From assembly GCA_905214315.1 (NCBI GenBank), contig CAJMLN010000012.1, positions 1 through 45,168 on the forward strand: 45,168 nucleotides of DNA, written 5' to 3'. The position numbers and the translations under genes were made by a program. This stretch comes from an uncultured bacterium. GTDB taxonomy: Bacteria; Bacillota; Clostridia; Christensenellales; QALW01. This document shows positions 39,199 through 45,168 of the stretch, piece after piece; positions within the stretch are counted from its first letter, which is position 1, and every line of letters starts with the position of its first letter. The notes beneath the pieces are model-generated. The model had not been told where the DNA came from. It worked only from the letters and a program-made list of their open reading frames with translations, and ran no database searches.

Positions 39199-39859
39199 AC
39201 AGCTTTTTTAAAGCGTTCGGATCTTTGAGCAAAAGCTTTCCGCGCTTCATCTCCACCAATCCGTCGGCGGAAAAGCGCTTCAGCGTCCGCGCAACCACCT
39301 CGCGGGCGGAGCTCACCTGCGCGGCGATCTGCTCATGCGTCATCAAAATTTCCCGGCTGCCGGTGCGCGCATATTCCTCCAGCAAAAAGCCGGCAAGACG
39401 GCGGTCAAATCTTTCAAATAAAATCTGCTGCATCACGCGTATTACCGAGGAAAACCGCTCCGTGGCAAGCTGATAGGAAAAGCATTTTACATAAATATTT
39501 TCCTCCGCAAGCCTTTTAAAGGCGCCGGAATGAACGACCAGGAACGTGCAGTCCTCCTCCGCCACCATCTGCGTATCAAATGTGATCTGCGTAATCACGC
39601 AGGAGGCGGAAAGCACGCAGCATTCCCCTTTCCCCAGGCGGAACAGTGTAATCTCCCGTCCCTCCTCGGACAAGAGATATACGCGGATGCCGCCCTTTAA
39701 AATCAAAAGCATTCCCAGGCAGGTATTGCCGCTGCCATGAATCACCGCGCCCTTGGAATACTGCCGGATAACAGCGTTTGCGGCTATGTAGTCTCTTTGC
39801 TTCTGCGTCAGCTGCAGCCAGAAGGGAAGCTGCGGCAGAGAAATTGTTGCCGTTTCCAT
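39197..39859 (-). CDS. Crp/Fnr-family regulator with cysteine cluster
   Basis: A 220-residue regulator with the N-terminal cyclic-nucleotide-binding-like barrel (KGAVIHGSGNTCLGMLLILKGGIRVYLLSEEGREITLFRLGKGECC), a dimer helix, and a C-terminal HTH (ILMTHEQIAAQVSSAREVVARTLKRFSADGLVEM). Cysteines C47, C80, C81 and C87 (ECCVLSASC) lie where a redox or metal sensor could be; I recall this ECCVLSASC stretch in a group of anaerobe regulators. It is the last gene of an operon with a ferritin and a ZIP transporter, 10 nt from the ZIP gene. Confidence 0.93.
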   Translation of the reverse strand: METATISLPQLPFWLQLTQKQRDYIAANAVIRQYSKGAVIHGSGNTCLGMLLILKGGIRVYLLSEEGREITLFRLGKGECCVLSASCVITQITFDTQMVAEEDCTFLVVHSGAFKRLAEENIYVKCFSYQLATERFSSVIRVMQQILFERFDRRLAGFLLEEYARTGSREILMTHEQIAAQVSSAREVVARTLKRFSADGLVEMKRGKLLLKDPNALKKL

Positions 39860-39869
39860 TTTGACTCCT

Positions 39870-40658
39870 TTATCCCAGCGCCACGTCCAGCAGCATCATC
39901 AGCGCAAAGCCCAGAGCAACGCCGACGGTACCGATATTGCTGTGTTCCCCGGCCTGCGCCTCGGGAATCAGCTCCTCCACCACCACATAGATCATAGCGC
40001 CCGCCGCAAAAGCCAGAATATACGGCAGAACCGGCGTAATCAGGGAGGTCAGCAGAATGGTAGCGACAGCGCCCAGCGGCTCCACAACGCCGGAGAGTAC
40101 ACCGTAGCCGAAGGCTTTTCTGCGGGAAAGGCCGCCCGAGACCAGGGGTGCCGAAATAATCGCTCCCTCGGGAAAATTCTGCACCGCGATGCCGATAGCC
40201 AGCGCCAGAGCGCCGGCGCCGGTAATTACGGCGCTGCCCTCCAGCAGCCCGGCAAACACCACGCCCACAGCCATACCTTCGGGAATATTGTGCAGCGTTA
40301 CGGCCAGCACCAGCATAAAGGAGCGGCCCAGACCGCTGGGACGTCCTTCAGGCTTTTCGTCATTCAAATGCAGATGCGGTACAACAGTATCCAGCAAAAG
40401 CAAAAACGCCATACCCAATAAAAAACCGGCTACCGCGGGCAACCATGCAAGGCCGCCAGCCTCCTCCGCCATTTCGATAGCGGGAATCAGCAGGGACCAG
40501 ACCGAGGCCGCAAGCATGACGCCCGAGGCAAAGCCCAGTAAGGCCTTCTGCAGACGAACATGAATGGTTTTTCCCACCACAAAGACCATGCCGGCCCCCA
40601 GAACCGTACCCAAAAACGGCAAAAGGATTCCTACGGCCGTTTTTGCCGCGTCGCTCAT
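39870..40658 (-). CDS. ZIP-family metal transporter
   Basis: Divalent metal importer (zinc, iron or manganese; specificity unclear) in the cytoplasmic membrane. The 262-residue product has eight predicted transmembrane segments and the two ZIP metal-binding motifs HNIPEG (123-128) and QNFPEG (160-165), with a His-containing variable loop (VPHLHLNDEKPEGRP). Start overlaps the ferritin stop by four bases (ATGA). Confidence 0.93.
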   Translation of the reverse strand: MSDAAKTAVGILLPFLGTVLGAGMVFVVGKTIHVRLQKALLGFASGVMLAASVWSLLIPAIEMAEEAGGLAWLPAVAGFLLGMAFLLLLDTVVPHLHLNDEKPEGRPSGLGRSFMLVLAVTLHNIPEGMAVGVVFAGLLEGSAVITGAGALALAIGIAVQNFPEGAIISAPLVSGGLSRRKAFGYGVLSGVVEPLGAVATILLTSLITPVLPYILAFAAGAMIYVVVEELIPEAQAGEHSNIGTVGVALGFALMMLLDVALG

Positions 40659-41167
40659 TCCAGCACCAGGGAGGGCGCCGTATATACACGAGCCTTGAGC
40701 TCGCTGTTAAGCATATACAGCCCTTTGGCGTCGGTACCGAACAGCTCCATTCTGGTAATCAGATCCGCGGCGTTCTTCTCTTCTTCGCCCTGCTCCTTTA
40801 CAAACCAGTCCAGCAGCTGCATCGTGCGGAAATCCCGGTCGGCAAAGGCCTCAGCATAAATGGCGTCGATAAGGCTTGTTACATATTTTTCATGCTCCAG
40901 GCCCGCCAAAAGGGGATCCATATGCGCGCGAAAAACCTTATCGGGCTTTTGAATCGCCTCCAGCGTAATCTTCTGCCCGTTGTTCTGCAGATACTGATAG
41001 AACAGCATTGCGTGATCCTGCTCCTCCCTGGCCTGAACCTTATACCAGTTTTCAAAGCCGTCCAGGCCTACGGCGCCGTAATAATTGGCAAAATCCAAAT
41101 ACAGGTAGGCGGAATAGAATTCATGGGTGATCTGCTCGTTGATAAGCTGTGCAACTTTTGCGTTCAT
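40655..41167 (-). CDS. ftnA: Ferritin
   Basis: Iron-storage protein forming 24-subunit cages. The 170-residue product has the ferroxidase-type ligands E16 (ITHEFYSAYLY), E49 and H52 (AREEQDHAM) and a further glutamate in the KEQGEEEKNA segment. Length and sequence fit bacterial non-haem ferritins. It overlaps the ZIP gene by four bases. Confidence 0.95.
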   Translation of the reverse strand: MNAKVAQLINEQITHEFYSAYLYLDFANYYGAVGLDGFENWYKVQAREEQDHAMLFYQYLQNNGQKITLEAIQKPDKVFRAHMDPLLAGLEHEKYVTSLIDAIYAEAFADRDFRTMQLLDWFVKEQGEEEKNAADLITRMELFGTDAKGLYMLNSELKARVYTAPSLVLE

Positions 41168-41288
41168 ATTATTTTCTTCCTTTCTTTTTTACCGCGCGTC
41201 CACGCGATTTATCATAATATACAGCGCGGGTTCGGATGCCGGGCAGCCCGGGATCCTTTCCCCGGCGAAAAAAATCGGGGAATGTTTT

Positions 41289-42092
41289 TCAGCGGCAGCC
41301 ATGGCTTCCGCAGGAATGGCCGCGGCCGCCGCAGGAATGACCTTCATGACTCCCGCAGGAATGTTCCCCCTCATGCTCCTGATGATGGGTGCAGCGCACG
41401 TTGGGATCATAGGTCAGCGTCCCGGCCAGAAAAGCCGCCGCCGCTTCATCGGCTTTTCCCGATACGCCGCCGTAAACCTGAATACCGGCCTGCGCCAGCG
41501 CCTCCTTCGCACCGCCGCCGATACCGCCGCAAATCAGCACGTCCGCGCCATGTTCCTTTAAAAATTGCGCCAGCGCGCCGTGTCCCACGCCGTTTGTCGG
41601 AACCACCTGCGCCGAGCTGACGGCGTTGTTTTCAGCCTCATAGAGCTTAAACGCCCCGCTGTGGCCGAAATGCTGAAAAATTTCTTCGTTTTCCCAGGGA
41701 ATTGCAATCTTCATATTTTCTGTTCCTTTCCGCGGAAATTCCGCCGTTTTTTGATAAGCCCTTCGTTTACTGCACTCCGGGTCGGTGCAGGCTTCCGCCT
41801 GACCGCCGCAAAGCTGATAATGTCCGCCGGCAATTACAAGTTTTTTTCCGTTTACAAGGCTGTCGGCCACCTTGTACCGGGCGCTCTGGTAAATTTCCGT
41901 TACCGTTGTGCGCGAAATCTTCATCTGTTTTGCCGCTTCCTCATGGCTTTTTTTCATAAAATCCACCAGACGAAGCGTTTCAAATTCATCCACGGAAAGA
42001 ACGACCGCTTCCTCCGGCGCCGTTCCTTCGGGAGAAAAGCACGGATACGCCGGCTCAAAGCAAACCGTTCTCTGCCGCTGCGGTCTCGGCAT
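41289..42092 (-). CDS. DUF134 HTH protein fused to a NifX/NifB-type iron-molybdenum-cofactor domain, with Cys/His-rich tail
   Basis: 267 residues in two parts. Residues 1-95 match DUF134 DNA-binding proteins (MPRPQRQRTV, VDEFETLRLVDF, KISRTTVTEIYQSARYKVADSLVNGK). Residues 127-230 match dinitrogenase iron-molybdenum-cofactor biosynthesis domains (MKIAIPWENEEIFQHFGHSGAF, GADVLICGGIGGGAKEAL). The last 40 residues are rich in Cys and His. The two domains are usually adjacent genes. An AAAGGA site precedes the internal ATG at 41714, so the second domain may also be made alone. No nif genes are present, so the function is probably metal or redox related. Confidence 0.9.
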   Translation of the reverse strand: MPRPQRQRTVCFEPAYPCFSPEGTAPEEAVVLSVDEFETLRLVDFMKKSHEEAAKQMKISRTTVTEIYQSARYKVADSLVNGKKLVIAGGHYQLCGGQAEACTDPECSKRRAYQKTAEFPRKGTENMKIAIPWENEEIFQHFGHSGAFKLYEAENNAVSSAQVVPTNGVGHGALAQFLKEHGADVLICGGIGGGAKEALAQAGIQVYGGVSGKADEAAAAFLAGTLTYDPNVRCTHHQEHEGEHSCGSHEGHSCGGRGHSCGSHGCR

Positions 42093-42121
42093 GGTTTCAC
42101 CCCCGTTTCCGTTATATGTCG

Positions 42122-42151
42122 ATTATACCACACCTGCCGCCGCTTATGCAA
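42122..42151 (-). promoter_or_regulatory. Promoter of the DUF134-NifX fusion gene
   Basis: On the minus strand, -35 TTGCAT (42146-42151), 18 bp spacer and a perfect -10 TATAAT (42122-42127), about 30 nt before the start codon. Confidence 0.7.
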
Positions 42152-42158
42152 CAAAATT

Positions 42159-42190
42159 TAAAAAAAAGCACAGGCGCCGGCCTGTGCAAA
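42159..42190 (-). terminator. Intrinsic terminator of the glycosyltransferase-DUF2304 unit
   Basis: An 8 bp stem GCACAGGC/GCCTGTGC (42168-42175 with 42180-42187) with a 4-nt loop and eight T residues on the minus strand. Confidence 0.92.
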
Positions 42191-42196
42191 AAGCTC

Positions 42197-42553
42197 TTAC
42201 TGTTCTTTTCGTTCTCTCTCCTCGGCCTTCTGCTTCAGCAGGGAAACCTCCTGCACCAGAAGATCAATCTTTTTGGACTGCCCTGACACAATGACGGTGA
42301 GCGAAATGGTAATACAGATCAGCAACCCCAGGAAAATGGAGAGAATGACATTGGAGATCAGCTCAAAGCCCAGAAGGCGGGTAATAAAGCCGATAATTTG
42401 CGGAAAACAGGCGCAGAGGATCATAACGACGGCCGAAAAGATCCAAACCAGCGCGTATTTTACCGGCATTTTTCCCTTTTTCAGATTATACAGAATCACG
42501 CAAAGCAAAATAAAAAAGGCAAGGATGATCTCAATCCGCAAAATGGTTTCCAT
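42197..42553 (-). CDS. DUF2304 membrane protein
   Basis: A 118-residue protein with three hydrophobic segments (about 7-23, 32-54, 63-88) and a C-terminal coiled coil (KKIDLLVQEVSLLKQKAEERERK), the layout of DUF2304. Its start overlaps the glycosyltransferase stop by one base (TAATG), and the two families often occur together, so it may help the glycosyltransferase act at the membrane. Function is not known. Confidence 0.88.
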   Translation of the reverse strand: METILRIEIILAFFILLCVILYNLKKGKMPVKYALVWIFSAVVMILCACFPQIIGFITRLLGFELISNVILSIFLGLLICITISLTVIVSGQSKKIDLLVQEVSLLKQKAEERERKEQ

Positions 42554-43266
42554 TACTGATACCTCCTGGTGCCCACCACAAAAATAGAGAGAATTACGTT
42601 AATCATATAATACACGGTCTTCCAGGCGCGGATAGAGGAAACGCCGCCCTCCCGCTCGTTCATTTTCACATATTCCTCCTGCACCCGGTATTTTTGCTTT
42701 AAAAGCTCCACAGTGGTCACCGGCTCGGGATATTCAGCGGGATAGCTCTGGGCAAATTTTTTCATAATCTCCCTGCCGCAGGCGCGAAAGCCCGAGGTAG
42801 TATCCTGGATTTTTTTGCCCGTCACCAGGCGGATGGCAAAGGAAATGATGCGTATGCCCACCCGGCGCATAAAGGTGGATTTAAAGTTATCCTGCTCTTT
42901 TTTTACAAACCGGGAGCCGATCACAAAATCAGCCTGTCCCTCTAAAATAGGCGCAATGATATCCCCGACGCAGGCCACGTCGTGCTGGCCGTCGCCGTCA
43001 TACTGCACGGCGATATCATAGCCGTTTTCCCAGGCGTACTTATAGCCCGTCTGCACTGCGCCGCCGATGCCCAGATTATGCACCAGATTTACCACCGGAA
43101 AGCGATTCCTGCGGCACAGCTCGCCCGTGCTGTCGCGCGAGCCGTCGTTGATGACGATAAAATCATACGCCGTACCGTTTTTCCGGTTATATTCTATAAT
43201 TTTATTGCAGGTATTGACGATATTGGCCTCTTCGTTATAGGCCGGAATAATCAGAATTGTTCGCAT
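42553..43266 (-). CDS. Family 2 glycosyltransferase, dolichol-phosphate-mannose-synthase-like
   Basis: Transfers a sugar to a polyprenyl phosphate or related lipid at the cytoplasmic face. The 237-residue product has ILIIPAYNEEANI at the start, DFIVINDGSRDST, the DxD-like YDGDGQHD and DTTSGFRACGREI. The ATG at 43266 (MRTILIIPAYNEE) follows GAGG; the ATG at 43278 lacks a site. It is co-transcribed with a DUF2304 gene. Confidence 0.93.
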   Translation of the reverse strand: MRTILIIPAYNEEANIVNTCNKIIEYNRKNGTAYDFIVINDGSRDSTGELCRRNRFPVVNLVHNLGIGGAVQTGYKYAWENGYDIAVQYDGDGQHDVACVGDIIAPILEGQADFVIGSRFVKKEQDNFKSTFMRRVGIRIISFAIRLVTGKKIQDTTSGFRACGREIMKKFAQSYPAEYPEPVTTVELLKQKYRVQEEYVKMNEREGGVSSIRAWKTVYYMINVILSIFVVGTRRYQ

Positions 43267-43335
43267 GGGACACCTCATATTTTAAGCTGCTGCCGAAACC
43301 TCCGGGATTTCCCGAATTTTGTCTGCTTGAATAGT

Positions 43336-43364
43336 ATTATACTATAATTCTGCCGTTTTTACAA
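43336..43364 (-). promoter_or_regulatory. Promoter of the glycosyltransferase-DUF2304 operon
   Basis: On the minus strand, -35 TTGTAA (43359-43364), 17 bp spacer and a perfect -10 TATAAT (43336-43341), about 70 nt before the start codon. Confidence 0.75.
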
Positions 43365-43435
43365 TCAAATTAAACATAAAACAGGCATTCCGTTCAGGGC
43401 ACAGTATCTAAAAATTCCCTTCTTGTCCCAAACAG

Positions 43436-43452
43436 CCGTCCGCGGCGGACGG
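43436..43452. repeat. Strong GC inverted repeat downstream of the EFR1-type gene
   Basis: CCGTCCG (43436-43442) and CGGACGG (43446-43452) form a perfect 7 bp stem with a 3-nt loop, 36 nt after the stop of the flavodoxin-ferredoxin gene on the minus strand. There is no T tract, so if it terminates transcription it is not a classical intrinsic terminator. Confidence 0.45.
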
Positions 43453-43488
43453 ATACGGTGAAGGAGACAGGTGTCCTGCAGTAAAAAG

Positions 43489-44241
43489 CTACTCTTCCCG
43501 AGGACAGATATAGCGCAGAGCGCCCGCGGTATGCCTTCCATATTCAATGGCTTCCTGCGGGCACCGGCAGATACACGCCATACAGTGGGTACAGGCATCT
43601 CCCCACACGGGCCGGCCGTTTTCCAGGCGGATATTGCGAAGCGGACAGACGCTTACGCATTTGCCGCAGGAGCTGCAGCCTTCTTTCCAGTAAAACTTTT
43701 TGGCATGAACGAACACCGGGTAAAAAAGGCCGTTTACTATGCCGCTGTTGATCCGGTCCCCTAAGGAAAGCTTCGGCTCCGGGAACAGCTCCCCGCTTTG
43801 AATCCGCCGCGCGGCGCAGAACAGGGCGCTCTCGGCCTGCGCCAGAATCTTCAGCGCCTCCTCCCTTGCCGGCGCGCGGAACAGGGCAATATAGTTCTCC
43901 GGCATGACAATGCCCATGCACCCGCCGTACTCCATGTTTTTTTCCCTGCACAGCTTTTTTGCATATTTCCCCGCGTTTCCGATGCTCCCGCCGCAGGTCA
44001 TTACAAAATAAAGGCGGCGGTTTCCCGTAAGGCGCACCCTGCGCAGCCAGCGCTGTACCATGCGCGGAATCCTCCAGGCATATGTGGGCACGACAACAAC
44101 CCACGGGTTTGAAGAATCCATGTCCGAAAAATCATCGTCTCTAATTTTTTCAAAAAGATCCGTAACCGCATCGCCGGCAGCGCTTCCTATCCGCTTTGCG
44201 GCATACGCGCTGTTTCCCGTTCCCGAAAAATATAAAATCAT
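43489..44241 (-). CDS. Flavodoxin-ferredoxin fusion protein (EFR1 type)
   Basis: A 250-residue electron-transfer protein. The N-terminal part is flavodoxin-like with the FMN-phosphate loop FSGTGNS (5-11) and VVVVPTYAWRIPRMV; the C-terminal part carries two [4Fe-4S] motifs, CSSCGKCVSVCP and CTHCMACICRCP. Such EFR1-family proteins are common in Clostridia; the physiological partner is unknown. The ATG at 44241 follows AAGGGAAAG; the frame stays open for 55 codons upstream without a good start. Confidence 0.92.
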   Translation of the reverse strand: MILYFSGTGNSAYAAKRIGSAAGDAVTDLFEKIRDDDFSDMDSSNPWVVVVPTYAWRIPRMVQRWLRRVRLTGNRRLYFVMTCGGSIGNAGKYAKKLCREKNMEYGGCMGIVMPENYIALFRAPAREEALKILAQAESALFCAARRIQSGELFPEPKLSLGDRINSGIVNGLFYPVFVHAKKFYWKEGCSSCGKCVSVCPLRNIRLENGRPVWGDACTHCMACICRCPQEAIEYGRHTAGALRYICPREE

Positions 44242-44353
44242 GCTTTCCCTTCTTTCTGCAAGCCGAATACCGCCGCGCCCGCGCTTTTGATTTTCCGGCG
44301 GAAAAGACGAAATTTTTCCCTCCGAAAGACGCCGCGGCAATAAACTTTTTCCC

Positions 44354-44380
44354 CGGCCCGCCTTCGGGCCGCGTTTTTTT
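44354..44380 (+). terminator. Plus-strand terminator-like hairpin with no obvious plus-strand gene
   Basis: A GC-only stem CGGCCCG/CGGGCCG with a CCTT loop (44354-44371), then GCG and seven T residues. It would work for plus-strand transcripts, but the nearest genes are all on the minus strand. Confidence 0.5.
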
Positions 44381-44420
44381 ATTTTGCCTGCCCGGCGGCC
44401 GCGCACGGCCCCTTACATGA

Positions 44421-44455
44421 TAAAAGCGGCGGCATTACAGACAGTGCCGCCGCTT
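44421..44455 (-). terminator. Intrinsic terminator of the right-edge gene
   Basis: An 11 bp stem AAGCGGCGGCA/TGCCGCCGCTT (44424-44434 with 44445-44455) with a 10-nt loop is followed on the minus strand by TTTTATC, 12 nt after the stop codon. Confidence 0.88.
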
Positions 44456-44467
44456 CCTTCTCCGTTC

Positions 44468-45168
44468 TTATTTCAAATACGCGTTGATCTGATCCACCCG
44501 CGCATTGCCGTTCAAATCGCCCTTATAGCACACCACCTGAATGGCTTTTGCCTCGGCCGCTTCAAAATCAAAGCGCAGCTCCGTTTGCTTGTTATCGCGC
44601 GCACCGCCCACGGTCTTTTTGCCCTCCGCCGTTACCAAAACGATATCAAAGGAATCCAGCGTATAGCCCAAATCCGTGGTGTAGAGCTCAATGTTATTGA
44701 TTTTTACCGGTTTTTCGGGGATGACCGTCAGCACGGCCGGATCCTCGAAGGAACAGATCTTTTCGCTGCACCAGCCGGTAAAATGGCTTGTCGTTCCGCT
44801 GGTCGCCCGGGAGGGGATACAGCGAGGATCATACTTTTCATGGAAATCGTCGCAGGTGGCCGGCGCACCTAAAATCAGGCTGGCCTCGCCGTAGCCGGTC
44901 ACGGTGATTTCCACCGGCTCGGACTCCACGCCGTTTTCCATCACAAATTTTGCATAAAAGGTGCCGTCGCAAATCGGGAAGGCCACATAATTGTTGTCCT
45001 GCGCCATAATATGAGAGGGCTTGCCGTCCTTATCCGTCAGCACACACTCGGCGTTCTGGTACCAGCTGTTGTAGGGCTCATATACCGGCAGGAATGTGAT
45101 CTGCTTGTCATTTTCATTTAAAACCGTTCTGTTTTCCCATTTGATAAACGGCCGCACGCTTACGCTCT
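44468..45168 (-). CDS. Unknown protein with discoidin-like C-terminal domain (5' end outside window)
   Basis: The frame is open to the right edge, so only the last 230 or so residues are seen. They are beta-rich; the end (PVKINNIELYTTDLGYTLDSFDIVLVTAEGKKTVGGARDN...LRFDFEAAEAKAIQVVCYKGDLNGNARVDQINAYLK) resembles the second half of an F5/8 type C (discoidin) galactose-binding domain, and the TSHFTGWCSEK segment could be its first half. Such domains occur in secreted or carbohydrate-binding proteins. The protein's main domain is not visible. Confidence 0.7.
   Translation of the reverse strand, partial: SVSVRPFIKWENRTVLNENDKQITFLPVYEPYNSWYQNAECVLTDKDGKPSHIMAQDNNYVAFPICDGTFYAKFVMENGVESEPVEITVTGYGEASLILGAPATCDDFHEKYDPRCIPSRATSGTTSHFTGWCSEKICSFEDPAVLTVIPEKPVKINNIELYTTDLGYTLDSFDIVLVTAEGKKTVGGARDNKQTELRFDFEAAEAKAIQVVCYKGDLNGNARVDQINAYLK

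Overview
The window looks like a chromosomal stretch from a strictly anaerobic, spore-forming, low-oxygen Clostridia-type Firmicute, probably a gut or fermentative carbohydrate degrader. The evidence is a Spo0A gene, an NAD-linked electron-bifurcating [FeFe] hydrogenase operon, zinc-type S14 and S4 proteins, a KOW-domain gene between map and infA, strong AGGAGG ribosome binding sites, intrinsic terminators with long U tracts, and several sugar-related enzymes. The closest named lineage cannot be settled by eye; the unusually long L17 is one marker for placing it. No rRNA, tRNA, CRISPR array, transposase or phage gene was seen.

Layout. 1-1200: the 3' end of an unknown gene, a terminator, then a decayed and frameshifted fragment resembling the N-terminal domain of an alpha-L-rhamnosidase. 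1203-2521 (minus): homoserine dehydrogenase, translationally coupled to a 37-residue single-pass membrane protein. 2580-18174 (minus): the complete S10-spc-alpha ribosomal protein cluster in canonical Firmicute order, rpsJ to rplQ, including secY, adk, map, a KOW protein and infA; its promoter and a structured leader of about 200 nt lie at 18175-18409. 18568-20941: an unknown protein and a converging GH32/GH43-like five-bladed propeller protein. 21191-26457 (plus): a six-gene hydrogenase operon (NuoE-like, DRTGG, HATPase, ferredoxin-like, NuoF-like, HydA) behind two candidate promoters. 26520-27474: about 950 nt of AT-rich DNA with no gene. 27475-31497: spo0A, a zinc-ribbon protein, and a parB-parA-membrane protein operon on the opposite strand. 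31613-33644 (minus): rplI, degV, an XRE regulator. 33793-39007: an AraC regulator divergent from two overlapping Gfo/Idh/MocA oxidoreductases, facing a GH36 alpha-galactosidase. 39197-41167 (minus): an iron/metal operon of ferritin, ZIP transporter and a cysteine-rich Crp/Fnr regulator. 41289-42092: a DUF134-NifX-like fusion. 42197-43266: DUF2304 plus a dolichol-phosphate-mannose-synthase-like glycosyltransferase. 43489-44241: a flavodoxin-ferredoxin (EFR1-type) protein. 44468-end: the 3' part of a protein with a discoidin-like C-terminal domain.

How parts fit together. The ribosomal cluster is one long transcription unit with many 1-4 nt overlaps. The hydrogenase reoxidises NADH and ferredoxin during fermentation, and the small DRTGG and HATPase genes inside the operon look regulatory. 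Spo0A and ParA/ParB (Soj/Spo0J) form a sporulation and chromosome-segregation neighbourhood. The AraC/Gfo-Idh/GH36 block is a sugar-utilisation locus. The ferritin-ZIP-Crp unit couples metal uptake, storage and a likely redox- or metal-responsive regulator.

All assignments come from reading the translated sequence and recalled family motifs; no database search was run.
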